Positions 33,427 through 41,900 of a stretch of DNA of 64,000 bases are shown here, one piece after another (position 1 is the first letter of the stretch; the number at the start of each line of letters is the position of its first letter). The notes under the pieces are model-generated. The model did not search any database. It saw only the letters and a program-made list of their open reading frames with translations, and had not been told where the DNA came from. The stretch lies in contig NZ_JPUG01000071.1 in assembly GCF_000739015.1 (NCBI RefSeq), forward strand, positions 1-64,000, in the 5' to 3' direction. Position numbers and translations under genes: made by a program. Origin of the DNA: Microvirga sp. BSC39. GTDB lineage: Bacteria; Pseudomonadota; Alphaproteobacteria; Rhizobiales; Beijerinckiaceae.

Positions 33427-33975
33427 GCTCGCCTGCCTCCAGGAACCATGCTTGGGCCTTGATGCCGGTGGCTTAGGCGTCCATTGTGACAGTCACCCTA
33501 CGGTTTTATGATGGTTGTGCATCGATAGAAGGGTCCTGCATCTTCCGCGGTCAATACGTTAGCTAGCGGGGCGGTGAACACAGGATCGACTGCCCGGCGT
33601 TTCAATTGGTTGGATAATCATCTCAGCTTTGTCTCTTGAATGCTGAATGTTGCTGCGCCGGTCGAACAAGTCGGTACGGCAACGTTGATGCAATCGACCC
33701 AAACACCGTCGACAAAAAGAAACCGGGGGCCGCTGCGGGTCGTGCTGTGAAGTTCGCGTGCTATCCCGGAATGTATTGTTAGGGCAGGGTTTCTGCCCTC
33801 GGGCACAAGTCTCAGAAGTGCCAAGAGCTGCCATTAGATCAGCGCTCCTGCCCTTAGGCTTCTATGGGAGGAAGCGCACGAGCGTAAGCTTCCAGCCCAT
33901 TCAGGCAAGACTGCATCCCTCCGTGGTGGACACGAACTCTTTACACAAGCGGCTTTGTCCACCACATGCACAACT
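33427..33975. other. 549-bp intergenic region with no supportable gene
   Basis: It must hold the promoter of the phosphoesterase-Ugp operon near 33430-33500 and the end of the thiC transcript near 33900-33975. A minus-strand open frame at 33618-33824 would start with TTG, lacks a ribosome site and matches no family I know. No terminator or repeat stands out. Confidence 0.5.
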
Positions 33976-35823
33976 TCAGGGTTGGTCGATGTAGAGCTTG
34001 CCGCCGCTTTCCAAGAACTCCTGGCTCTTGACGCGCATGCCAGCCAATCGCTCCTGAGCCTCAGGGCTCATCGCCGCAACCTCCGCCCGCAGATCCTGCG
34101 TGATCTTCATCGAGCAGAACTTCGGCCCGCACATTGAGCAGAAATGCGCTACCTTGTGCGCATCCTTCGGCAGGGTTTCGTCATGGTAGGCGCGAGCCGT
34201 GTCCGGATCGAGGGAGAGGTTGAACTGATCCTCCCAGCGGAAGTCAAAGCGCGCCCGGGACAGGGCATCGTCCCGCATCTGTGCCGCCGGGTGCCCCTTG
34301 GCAAGGTCCGCCGCATGGGCGGCAATCTTATAGGTGATGACACCTGTCTTGACATCATCGCGGTTCGGGAGCCCCAGGTGCTCCTTGGGCGTCACGTAGC
34401 AGAGCATCGCGGTGCCAAACCAGCCGATCATCGCCGCGCCGATGCCGGAGGTGATGTGGTCGTACCCGGGTGCAATGTCTGTGGTGAGCGGGCCGAGGGT
34501 ATAGAAGGGCGCCTCCCCGCATTCACGGAGTTGCTTGTCCATGTTCACCTTGATCTTGTGCATCGGCACATGGCCAGGTCCCTCAATCATCACCTGGCAG
34601 CCCTTGTTCCACGCAAGCTTGGTGAGCTCGCCCAGTGTCTCCAGTTCCGCGAATTGAGCAGCATCGTTGGCGTCGGCAATCGAGCCGGGGCGCAGCCCGT
34701 CGCCCAACGAGAACGACACATCGTAGCCTCGCATGATGTCGCAGATCTCGTCGAAGCGCTCGTAGAGGAAGCTCTCCTTGTGATGCGCGAGGCACCAGCG
34801 CGCCATGATCGAGCCGCCGCGGGAGACGATGCCGGTGACACGGTTGGCTGTGAGCGGCACATAGGGCAACCGCACGCCGGCATGAATGGTGAAGTAGTCG
34901 ACCCCCTGCTCGGCCTGCTCAATGAGCGTGTCCTTGAACACCTCCCAATCAAGTTTAATCGGGTCTCCGCCCACCTTCTCCAGTGCCTGGTAGATTGGAA
35001 CAGTGCCGATAGGGACAGGCGAGTTGCGCATGATCCAGGAGCGGATGTTGTGGATGTTCCGACCAGTGGACAGATCCATCACCGTATCGGCGCCCCAGCG
35101 GATCGCCCAGACGAGCTTTTCCACCTCGTCTGCCGCTGTCGAGACCACCGCCGAGTTGCCGATATTGGCGTTGATCTTGACCAGGAAGTTGCGTCCGATC
35201 GCCATGGGCTCAAGCTCGGGATGGTTGATGTTAGCCGGGATAATGGCGCGCCCACGGGCCACCTCCTGGCGCACGAACTCCGGCGTGATGAAGGGCGGAA
35301 TCGAGGCCCCAAAGCTCTCGCCGTCGGCGATCTTCGCCCCGGCTTGGGCCAGGAGGGCCTCGCGACAGAGGTTCTCGCGATGCGCGACGTAGATCATTTC
35401 ATCGGTAATGATCCCTGCCCGCGCGAATTCGTATTGAGTCACCATCTGGCCTGGTGCAGCGCGGCGCACCACCCGCTCGGCCGGGCATGGTGCGACTAGC
35501 TTGTCCGCGGGAACGTGCCCGTTGTCTTCCGGTTTCACCGGCCGGGCTTCAATCACCTCATACCTGTGGGCACCAATCCAGCGCTCACGCACAAGAGGAA
35601 GTCCCTTGCCGAGATCAATGGCCGTATCGGCGTCCGTGTAGGGCCCTGACGGATCGTAGACGCGGACCGGAGGCTCATCGGGATCCGTCAGAACGATCTC
35701 ACGGAAAGGCACCTGGATATCCGGCCGCCCTTCCGGAGTGGCATAGACCTTACGCGAGCCCTGGATGGGGCCGGTGGTGACAGATTGGGGAAGGCCTTTG
35801 GGCTTGTCGACGTGGACGGTCAA
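33976..35823 (-). CDS. thiC: phosphomethylpyrimidine synthase ThiC
   Basis: A 615-residue radical-SAM enzyme that rearranges 5-aminoimidazole ribotide to hydroxymethylpyrimidine phosphate in thiamin synthesis. Visible are the N-terminal domain (SRKVYATPEGRPDIQVPFRE), the core NIGNSAVVSTAADEVEKLVW, NSPVPIGTVPIYQALEKVGG, EGPGHVPMHKIKVNMDKQLR, and the C-terminal iron-sulfur motif in CSMCGPKFCSM (CxxCxxxxC). The TTG at 35823 is preferred: AGAGGAGAG lies 5-12 bases upstream, and the longer open frame upstream is the riboswitch itself. Controlled by the TPP riboswitch at 35889-35981. Confidence 0.97.
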   Translation of the reverse strand: MTVHVDKPKGLPQSVTTGPIQGSRKVYATPEGRPDIQVPFREIVLTDPDEPPVRVYDPSGPYTDADTAIDLGKGLPLVRERWIGAHRYEVIEARPVKPEDNGHVPADKLVAPCPAERVVRRAAPGQMVTQYEFARAGIITDEMIYVAHRENLCREALLAQAGAKIADGESFGASIPPFITPEFVRQEVARGRAIIPANINHPELEPMAIGRNFLVKINANIGNSAVVSTAADEVEKLVWAIRWGADTVMDLSTGRNIHNIRSWIMRNSPVPIGTVPIYQALEKVGGDPIKLDWEVFKDTLIEQAEQGVDYFTIHAGVRLPYVPLTANRVTGIVSRGGSIMARWCLAHHKESFLYERFDEICDIMRGYDVSFSLGDGLRPGSIADANDAAQFAELETLGELTKLAWNKGCQVMIEGPGHVPMHKIKVNMDKQLRECGEAPFYTLGPLTTDIAPGYDHITSGIGAAMIGWFGTAMLCYVTPKEHLGLPNRDDVKTGVITYKIAAHAADLAKGHPAAQMRDDALSRARFDFRWEDQFNLSLDPDTARAYHDETLPKDAHKVAHFCSMCGPKFCSMKITQDLRAEVAAMSPEAQERLAGMRVKSQEFLESGGKLYIDQP

Positions 35824-35888
35824 TGGATCTCTCCTCTGTGACAAAGGGAGATCCGGGCAAAGCGAGCTGAGGGATTCTATGCTCGAAA

Positions 35889-35981
35889 GTTCCAGTCCCT
35901 CCGCCGGTACGACCCGGATCAGGTTCAAGGGTCACGGCGGATCAGCCGACTCTCAGCCCCTCACAGGGCTCCCCTCGGAAC
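35889..35981 (-). promoter_or_regulatory. TPP riboswitch (THI element) of thiC
   Basis: Read on the minus strand, the aptamer carries the conserved GGGGCTGAGAG of the pyrimidine-sensing J3/2 arm and CCTTGAACCTGATCCGGGTC plus CGGCGGAGGGA of the pyrophosphate-sensing arm. A closing P1 stem GTTCC/GGAAC is present at its ends. The ThiC ribosome site is about 55 bases downstream. TPP binding would reduce thiC expression. Confidence 0.95.
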
Positions 35982-36082
35982 AGCGCCGATACTGTTCGAC
36001 ACCCCCGCCGCTGTCAATTGGCTCAGCAAACGGGTGAGATCGGTCCTTGCTTTGCGAAGGCCGGCGGATTATCTGATCCGTA

Positions 36083-36173
36083 TCTCCATGGGGTGCCCGT
36101 CCGGGCTGAGAGGTCTTTTTGTGAGACCAACCCATCGAACCTGATCCGGATCATGCCGGCGGAGGGATTGCGA
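36083..36173 (+). promoter_or_regulatory. TPP riboswitch (THI element) of thiMED
   Basis: GGGGTGCCCGTCCGGGCTGA then GAGG, a variable stem, and CGAACCTGATCCGGATCATG with CGGCGGAGGGA form a complete THI-box aptamer. Its 3' strand GGAGG (36161-36165) lies about 9 bases before the thiM ATG, so the aptamer contains the ribosome-binding site itself. This implies direct control of translation start. Confidence 0.95.
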
Positions 36174-36174
36174 G

Positions 36175-36963
36175 ATGACGAGTGCACCAACGTCCATCCT
36201 GGACGCTTCTAATCTTCCCGCTCTGGCTGGCTCTCTGCTTGAACGCCTTCGTGCTGAACGCATCCGCGTGCATGCAATCACGAACGCAGCAGCACAGACT
36301 TTCACGGCCAATCTTCTGCTCGCCGCCGGCGGCATTCCGTCCCTGACCGTTGCGCCAGAGGAGGTTCCCGCCTTCACAAGCCGCTCCGCTGCGCTGCTTG
36401 TGAACTTGGGCACGCTCGACAGCGACCGCCGGGCTGCAGTTCCTGAGGCTATCGCCACCGCACGCACCAACGCCAAGCCGTGGGTGTTCGATCCCGTCTT
36501 CGTCGAAGCCTCCCCGACCCGTCTCGACTTCGCCCGCGTTTGCCTCGCGGGAAAGCCGCATGTCCTGCGCTGCAATGCCAAGGAATTCACCGCTCTTGCC
36601 GGGGATGAACCAACGCCAGGCTCCATTCAGGCATTCGCAAAAGATCACGGGACAGTCGTGGCTCTGACTGGTGTGGTGGACCTGATCTCAGACGGCAACA
36701 ACGTTCTCTGCGTGGAGAACGGACACCCGCTCATGACCCGAGTGACCGCCATGGGATGTGCCGGAACCGCCCTCGTTGCAGCCTTTGCGGCCCTGCACGG
36801 CAGCGCCATTGAGGCTGCCGCCGCGGCTCTGCTCGTCACTGGCGTGGCAGGTGAAATCGCCGCGAATGAGGCAAACGGGCCAGGCACGTTCCAACCAGCC
36901 TTCCTCGACGCGCTCTTTCATCTCGATTCGGCCACCCTCGTCACCTGCGGGAGAGTCTCATGA
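36175..36963 (+). CDS. thiM: hydroxyethylthiazole kinase ThiM
   Basis: A 262-residue ribokinase-like kinase that phosphorylates hydroxyethylthiazole in thiamin salvage. Segments typical of ThiM are RIRVHAITNAAAQTFTANLL, AGGIPSLTVAPEEVPAFTSR, KPWVFDPVFVEASPTRLDFA and the catalytic CGTAL-like loop MGCAGTALVAAFAALHG (here MGCAGTA). It overlaps thiE by 4 bases. The start codon lies at the end of the TPP aptamer. Confidence 0.95.
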   Translation: MTSAPTSILDASNLPALAGSLLERLRAERIRVHAITNAAAQTFTANLLLAAGGIPSLTVAPEEVPAFTSRSAALLVNLGTLDSDRRAAVPEAIATARTNAKPWVFDPVFVEASPTRLDFARVCLAGKPHVLRCNAKEFTALAGDEPTPGSIQAFAKDHGTVVALTGVVDLISDGNNVLCVENGHPLMTRVTAMGCAGTALVAAFAALHGSAIEAAAAALLVTGVAGEIAANEANGPGTFQPAFLDALFHLDSATLVTCGRVS

Positions 36964-37625
36964 ACCCAGTCGATCTTCGGCTCTACGGCATCATCGATCC
37001 GGAGCGGACCGGCGCCCGAGATCCCATCGAGCTAGTCCGGCAAGCTGTTGCCGGAGGCGCGACTCTCATCCAGTACAGGGACAAGCTTGGGGAGGGCCGC
37101 CGCCTTGTGAAACTGGCCCGCGCCCTGAAGGCGGCGCTGGAAGGAACCGGCGTACCGCTCCTGATCAACGACCGCGTCGACATCGCGCTGGCCGCAGGCA
37201 CCGACGGCGTTCACCTCGGCCAGGACGACATGCATCCCAACGATGCACGCGAGCTGCTCGGCCCACGTGCGATTATCGGATTGACGCTGAAGATGCCGGA
37301 GCAGGCTTATCAAATGGCGAACATGCCGGTCGATTACGGCTGCATTGGCGGTGTCTTTGCGACTGAGAGCAAGAACAACCCCGCTCCGTCCGTTGGCCTC
37401 GACGGGCTTCGCCAGATCCTCTCACGCGCCAGGCTCGCATACCGCGGGCCCGTCGGCGCCATTGCCGGAATCGATGCATCGAACGCGCAAGCTGTGATCG
37501 CGGCCGGTGCCGACGGCATCGCGGTGATTTCGGCTCTCTTCATGGCAACCGATCCGCAGGCCGAAGCTCGAAGATTGCGAGGCATCGTGGATCAGGCCCT
37601 GACAGTCCGAGGAGGTGTTGCATGA
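36960..37625 (+). CDS. thiE: thiamine phosphate synthase ThiE
   Basis: A 221-residue TIM-barrel enzyme that joins HMP pyrophosphate and thiazole phosphate to thiamin phosphate. Visible are the substrate loop GGATLIQYRDKLGEGRRLVK, PLLINDRVDIALAAGTDGVH, LGQDDM (typical GQxD), a lysine-rich CIGGVFATESKNNP segment, and the phosphate-binding GADGIAVISALFMATDP. It overlaps thiM and thiD by 4 bases each. Confidence 0.96.
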   Translation: MNPVDLRLYGIIDPERTGARDPIELVRQAVAGGATLIQYRDKLGEGRRLVKLARALKAALEGTGVPLLINDRVDIALAAGTDGVHLGQDDMHPNDARELLGPRAIIGLTLKMPEQAYQMANMPVDYGCIGGVFATESKNNPAPSVGLDGLRQILSRARLAYRGPVGAIAGIDASNAQAVIAAGADGIAVISALFMATDPQAEARRLRGIVDQALTVRGGVA

Positions 37626-38422
37626 CGGTGATTGCAGTCACCATCGCAGGCTCAGACTCGGGCGGCGGAGCCGGAATCCAGGCGGACCTCAAGACCTTTT
37701 CGGCTCTGGGCGTTTATGGCGCCAGCATCATCACGGCACTCACCGCGCAGAACACCGTGGGGGTTCAGGGCATTCACGATGTGCCTCCTGATTTTGTAAC
37801 AAAGCAGATCGATAGCGTCTTCTCCGATCTGGAGGTCAGGGCGGTGAAGATCGGCATGCTCTCCCGACCCGCCGTCATTGAAGCTGTGGCAGAGGGACTC
37901 CAACGCTATAGCCAAACGAAGGTTATCCTCGATCCCGTGATGGTCGCGGCCAGTGGCGACCGGCTGCTCGCACCAGAGGCCGTCGACGCATTACGCCATG
38001 TGCTTCTTCCCAGGGCGCTGCTTGTCACACCCAACCTTCCCGAAGCCGCCGCCCTCCTCGACGAGCCGCAAGCCGAGGATGAACAAGCCATGTGCCGACA
38101 GGCCGAGCGGATCCTTGCCTTAGGTCCTAAAGCGGTTCTGGTAAAGGGCGGCCACGGCACAGGCCGTGAGAGCACGGACATTCTCATGGATGCGCAGGGT
38201 GTGCGATTTTTCTCAGCCCCCCGCACTGAGACGCGCAACACGCATGGCACCGGGTGCACCCTGTCGTCCGCCATCGCCGCCGGCCTCGCCAAGGGCCTTA
38301 CGCCCACGGATGCTGTCGCGGCCGGCAAGGACTTCATCAGCGCCGCGATCGACGCTTCCACTCAACTTCACATTGGACACGGGCATGGGCCCGTGCATCA
38401 CTTCCATGCCCATTGGTCCTAA
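37622..38422 (+). CDS. thiD: hydroxymethylpyrimidine/phosphomethylpyrimidine kinase ThiD
   Basis: A 266-residue ribokinase-family kinase that makes HMP pyrophosphate. The opening VIAVTIAGSDSGGGAGIQAD, LKTFSALGVYGASIITALTA, the DPVMVAASGDRLL motif and the C-terminal RNTHGTGCTLSSAIAAGLAK (anion hole and catalytic Asp replaced region GTGC) are all standard. Third gene of the TPP-controlled operon. Its last 17 bases overlap the start of the TRAP binding-protein gene. Confidence 0.97.
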   Translation: MTVIAVTIAGSDSGGGAGIQADLKTFSALGVYGASIITALTAQNTVGVQGIHDVPPDFVTKQIDSVFSDLEVRAVKIGMLSRPAVIEAVAEGLQRYSQTKVILDPVMVAASGDRLLAPEAVDALRHVLLPRALLVTPNLPEAAALLDEPQAEDEQAMCRQAERILALGPKAVLVKGGHGTGRESTDILMDAQGVRFFSAPRTETRNTHGTGCTLSSAIAAGLAKGLTPTDAVAAGKDFISAAIDASTQLHIGHGHGPVHHFHAHWS

Positions 38423-39497
38423 GCTCTCGCGCCGCGCGGCGCTCGGTGTCGGGGCTGCTGCTCTTGCCGCGCCGACCGTCAGCCGGGCCCAGACGGTTCG
38501 CTGGCGCATGGTCACATCGTGGCCGAAGAACCGCACTGGTCCTGGCGTCTCCGCCCAGAGGATCGTTGAGCGCATCATTGCCATGAGCGGCGGGCGGCTC
38601 CAGATCGACCTCTTCGCAGCAGGCGAGATCGTGCCGCCCTTTGCTGTACTCGATGCCGTCTCGAACGGCACCGTTGAGATGGGTCACACGGCATCACTCT
38701 ATTGGCAGGGCCGAATGCCAGCGGCTGGGTTCTTCACCAGTGTTCCTTTCGGTCTCGGCCCTATCGAGCATCAGGCCTGGATCGAGTTGCGGGATGGACA
38801 GGCGTTGTGGGACGAGCTTTACAAGCCTCATGGTATCCGCGCATTCCTCGCGGGCAACACGGGTCCCTCAATGGGGGGATGGTTTCGGCGCAAGCTGAAC
38901 GGCCTCGACGATCTGCGCGGCATGCGATTGCGTGTTCAGGGCTTGGGAGCCGAGGTTTATGCAAAGCTCGGGGCAGTGCCGATGACGGTTTCTGCCGGGG
39001 ATCTCCTTCCAGCCCTTGAAAAGGGCTCCATCGATGCGGCGGAGTTTCTGGCACCCGCGACCGATCTGGAAACGGGTCTGCCCAAATACGCCCCCTTCTA
39101 TTACGCTCCCGGCTTTAACAAGCCAAATGGCGCAAGCGAACTCCTGATCTCGCTGAGGGTTTGGGAGACACTCAGCCCTGACCTTCGCAGCGTTGTCACG
39201 GAAGCCTGCCGGGCCGAGCATGCTCTTGGCTTGGCCGATGCGCACCAAACTAATGCGGCGGCCCTCACCGAGATCCTCGGTAAGTACCCGGTGACCCTGG
39301 AGGCTTTTCCCCGCTCTGTCTTGGAAGCGGCTCAAAAAGCTTCGTCCGAGCTTCTCACCGAGATTTCAGCCAGCTCTCCTCTCGCGGAGCGAATTGTCGG
39401 GAGTTACAGGAGCGCCCTGGAGGATCTGCGGGGTTGGTCGGCTCTCGCAGCCGACATGGCGCGAGCCAACACGCGCTTATCGCCGCCGACGCGGTGA
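38406..39497 (+). CDS. orphan TRAP-transporter solute-binding protein (TakP/DctP-like)
   Basis: A 363-residue exported receptor. A twin-arginine-like leader (PKLSRRAALGVGAAALAAPT) is followed by WRMVTSWPKNRTGPGVSAQR and the DctP/TakP core: EMGHTASLYWQGRMPAAGFF, GWFRRKLNGLDDLRGMRLRV with the ligand-pairing arginine in LRGMRLRVQG, and SIDAAEFLAPATDLETG. TakP relatives bind 2-oxoacids with sodium. The ATG at 38406 overlaps thiD by 17 bases (another in-frame ATG is 7 codons earlier), so it belongs to the TPP-controlled operon. No TRAP membrane subunits are beside it. It may recruit a thiamin precursor or 2-oxoacid through QM proteins encoded elsewhere; the role is not shown. Confidence 0.85.
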   Translation: MPIGPKLSRRAALGVGAAALAAPTVSRAQTVRWRMVTSWPKNRTGPGVSAQRIVERIIAMSGGRLQIDLFAAGEIVPPFAVLDAVSNGTVEMGHTASLYWQGRMPAAGFFTSVPFGLGPIEHQAWIELRDGQALWDELYKPHGIRAFLAGNTGPSMGGWFRRKLNGLDDLRGMRLRVQGLGAEVYAKLGAVPMTVSAGDLLPALEKGSIDAAEFLAPATDLETGLPKYAPFYYAPGFNKPNGASELLISLRVWETLSPDLRSVVTEACRAEHALGLADAHQTNAAALTEILGKYPVTLEAFPRSVLEAAQKASSELLTEISASSPLAERIVGSYRSALEDLRGWSALAADMARANTRLSPPTR

Positions 39498-39549
39498 TGG
39501 GGAGCGGCAATGGCTTCCGGATCGGAGAGCAGCAAGGCCAGCTTGGGGT

Positions 39550-39634
39550 CACGCACTGACGATCCCCTCCCCCCTCAGGAACGTCCGCTGTTCCTGCCCT
39601 GAGTCGACATTCGTCTTACTTCCGAGAAGTGCCA
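39550..39634 (+). repeat. dispersed intergenic repeat, copy B
   Basis: Begins CACGCACTGACGATCCCCT, identical to copy A at 28171 over 19 bases, and ends TTACTTCCGAGAAGTGCCAG. The middle is diverged. It follows the TRAP receptor gene and precedes the IS6-family element. Confidence 0.55.
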
Positions 39635-39726
39635 GACGTTCACATTCCGGCCGCTCAACGAATGTCAGCTCTGACCAGCCAAGGCTGACCAAGGTCTTAC
39701 ATCGCAGATGTACCAGTTGCACATCT

Positions 39727-40551
39727 GGTTCTGTCGCAACTCTGGAACTGGAATAGCAGGACAGAAGCGAATCTCCCACGACTGTCATGCACCGAGTCGC
39801 TCGAACTGCTCAGCGATTGAGGGGTGCCGATTGCCGGGGTACTTCGGTTGCCCTTTGCGCATCATGTGCACCATTTCCATGCCGCTCAAGACCGCGAGCG
39901 CTGTTCATTGACTTGAACCCGAGCATTGGCCGGACACGTCTTTGGACGGCACGGTGATCCTTTTCGATCCGATTGTTCAAGTAGCGACTTTGCCGAATCC
40001 GGATCGGCTTCGACTCCCGTCGTGATCGCTCCTGCAGCCGGTTAGTCGTATCAAAGGATAGGATCGCCTCCCAGTTCGTCTGGCTGCCGTCGATGACGAT
40101 CCGCTCAGACCAGCCATGCCGCTTGAGGGCTCGGCTCCGGGACCGTTTGGCGGCAGCCAGATTGCGCCGCTCGCTAAAGCAGAGTTCAACGGAGTCCCCA
40201 TTGCTGGCGATAGCGCGGTAAAGGTACGTCCATCGGCCGCGCACCTTGATATAAGTCTCATCCACGTGCCATTTCCGGCTGACAGGTCGCTTGCGTCGAA
40301 TGAACCGCTCGAGAAGCTCTGGTGAGTAGCGCACCACCCAGCGGCCCACCGTGGCCTGATCGACCGAGATGCCTCGCTCAGCCATCATCTCTTCGAGATC
40401 CCGCAGAATCAGGCTATAAGCGAGGTACCACCGCACGCACACCAGGATGACGGATCGATCAACATGCCTACCCTTGAACACGCCGCCCTCCGTCCCTTAA
40501 GCCGGTAGAGCTGTAGCTGAAACTCTGAAACAAAGGATTTGCGACAGAGCT
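39727..40551 (-). mobile_element. IS6-family insertion sequence (about 825 bp) with 8-bp target duplication
   Basis: The left end reads GGTTCTGTCGCAA and the right end, on the opposite strand, AGCTCTGTCGCAAA, matching the IS26-like GGxxCTGTxGCAAA terminus. Flanking 8-mers GCACATCT (39719-39726) and GCAGATCT (40552-40559) agree at 7 of 8 positions, so a target-site duplication is still visible. This element is different from the one at 19876. Confidence 0.85.
39785..40481 (-). pseudogene. IS6-family transposase, C-terminal frameshift
   Basis: The frame from 40481 encodes an IS6 transposase (MFKGRHVDRSVILVCVRWYL, catalytic D in KWHVDETYIKVRGRW, second D in RIVIDGSQTNWEA, E in NNRIEKDHRAVQRRVR). 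Near 39890 one base is missing: the current frame ends at 39810 in unrelated residues, whereas the +1 frame gives VLSGMEMVHMMRKGQPKYPG and a stop at 39785. Catalytic residues are intact but the C-terminal helix is lost, so activity is doubtful. Confidence 0.85.
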
Positions 40552-40599
40552 GCAGATCTTCTCTTCCACCTGCTCAAAGGTGAGGCCGAGTCCCATCGC

Positions 40600-41886
40600 T
40601 CACGGACCCGCTTCATCGTCCAGGAATGTCTCAAATAAATCCTCGTGGCCCATTTGGCCACCTTTGAGCATCACAAGCATCCCATCACGGGATGGGTCAT
40701 CGCTCCGCGCCAAGCTGACCGCAACTCCATTGCTGATCTGGCTATGATAGCCCAGACCCCAGTAGCCGAGATGATCGACAATCCGGCTCGATGTATCACC
40801 GCCGGCAACAGCCAGTCTCCGAACAGGATGACGTTTGAGGACCTCGTCGACCAGGGAGGCGCTCGCGGTTGCGAGATCGGCCGTTACCGAATGAGGAACC
40901 TCGCCTGCCTCAGGAGCCGTCGAGAGCATGACATGCTTACCCTGAGCCAACGCAGCCGCGGCTTCCTCGATGATCTGTTCTCGAGCTTCTGAACTCGAAA
41001 GAAGACCGTCGGCATCCACGGCCAAGCGCAAGTAGGATCGCGCGGCTGCCACCTGAACTCTCGTCGTGGGAGAAAGGCTCCCCACAAAGGCAAGCACAGG
41101 CCCATCGATAGACCTCAGCGGAGATCCCGCCTGCATTTCGCCATTCTCGAAGAAGGCTTGGGCGACGCTGCTAGGTCCCACCGCCAACAAGGGATGCTGC
41201 CGGCTTTCCGTTCGAAGCAAGCGGCCGATGGCGTCTATATGCCTTGTATCCAGCACATCGAGTAGAATTGCGGATGCTGCTTTCGACAGACGCTGCCATT
41301 CGCCGGCAATGACTTCTGGATTGCCAGCCAGCACAGGCCAGTGAATCGCTCCTATGTCCTTCAAACCGAGGGCGGTGAGATGGTGCCGTAGATCGGCTTC
41401 AGTCATGGGTGTTGCAGGATGAACGCTCATGGTCGGGTGACGATCGAGCCGGAAAACGCCTCCATCGGTGCCGAATGACGCAAACAGATTGGAGAATGCG
41501 CAGTATCGACCGAGGGATGGTTGACCGCCGATGATGGCAACGGTTTCATGGGCCGCGTATTGACGGAGGATCTCAGTCGCCACCGCGATGTTGCCTCGCG
41601 CCGACGCGCTATCGAAGGTCGAGCAGCACTTGTAATGAAAGATGCGGACGCCGAGATCGCGAAAAAAAGCCCCGACGGGCGCTAGTTCGGCGTACATTTC
41701 AGCGGGGGCCATCGTGCGGCCTGCACCCGCGATACCAACAGCTTCGAGATCTTTGACGCGCGCCAGCTGCTGAGGCTCCGGAACCCGCAGGAAGAGAAAG
41801 GCTCGATGACCGAGGCGTGCCACAGTCGCGAGGGTATCCGTCGCGCCAGTAAAATCGTCTCCATACCACCCATAGGACGGTGTCAT
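40600..41886 (-). CDS. four-carbon acid sugar kinase family protein (DUF1537)
   Basis: A 428-residue kinase of the DUF1537 family, which phosphorylates acid sugars such as D-threonate, 3-oxo-tetronates and 3-oxo-isoapionate. The N-terminal substrate domain starts GWYGDDFTGATDTLATVARL, with FHYKCCSTFDSASARGNIAV as a core segment; the nucleotide domain has FVGSLSPTTRVQVAAARSYL and VAGGDTSSRIVDHLG. It lies 14 bases after the RuBisCO-like gene. In D-apionate breakdown a DUF1537 kinase (OiaK) works just before RuBisCO-like enzymes (OiaX/OiaT), so that pathway is the leading guess. Confidence 0.88.
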   Translation of the reverse strand: MTPSYGWYGDDFTGATDTLATVARLGHRAFLFLRVPEPQQLARVKDLEAVGIAGAGRTMAPAEMYAELAPVGAFFRDLGVRIFHYKCCSTFDSASARGNIAVATEILRQYAAHETVAIIGGQPSLGRYCAFSNLFASFGTDGGVFRLDRHPTMSVHPATPMTEADLRHHLTALGLKDIGAIHWPVLAGNPEVIAGEWQRLSKAASAILLDVLDTRHIDAIGRLLRTESRQHPLLAVGPSSVAQAFFENGEMQAGSPLRSIDGPVLAFVGSLSPTTRVQVAAARSYLRLAVDADGLLSSSEAREQIIEEAAAALAQGKHVMLSTAPEAGEVPHSVTADLATASASLVDEVLKRHPVRRLAVAGGDTSSRIVDHLGYWGLGYHSQISNGVAVSLARSDDPSRDGMLVMLKGGQMGHEDLFETFLDDEAGP

Positions 41887-41900
41887 GGCAGCTGCATCCC

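Larger units (their letters stand above)
39665..40596 (-). pseudogene. small ORF interrupted by IS6-family element
   Basis: Three bases after the kinase stop, ATG at 40596 begins MGLGLTFEQVEEKI. The reading is cut by the element at 40551. If the element and one copy of the 8-base duplication are removed, the frame continues as CNWYICDVRPWSALAGQS and ends at 39665. The joined product would be 32 residues; it may be the start of a longer gene already decayed. No family recognised. It was probably the last gene of the kinase/RuBisCO-like operon. Confidence 0.45.

Noticed and set aside
33618..33824. 68-codon minus-strand frame in the thiC-phosphoesterase gap
   Set aside because: TTG start, no ribosome site, no family, and not linked to neighbours; kept only as a note.
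34144..35499. 451-codon plus-strand open frame opposite thiC
   Set aside because: It is a GC-skew shadow of thiC, without family motifs or a ribosome site, and thiC is certain.
35824..35928. N-terminal extension of ThiC with an ATG at 35928
   Set aside because: This stretch overlaps the 3' part of the TPP aptamer and reads low-similarity residues; a TTG with a strong ribosome site at 35823 gives the normal ThiC length.
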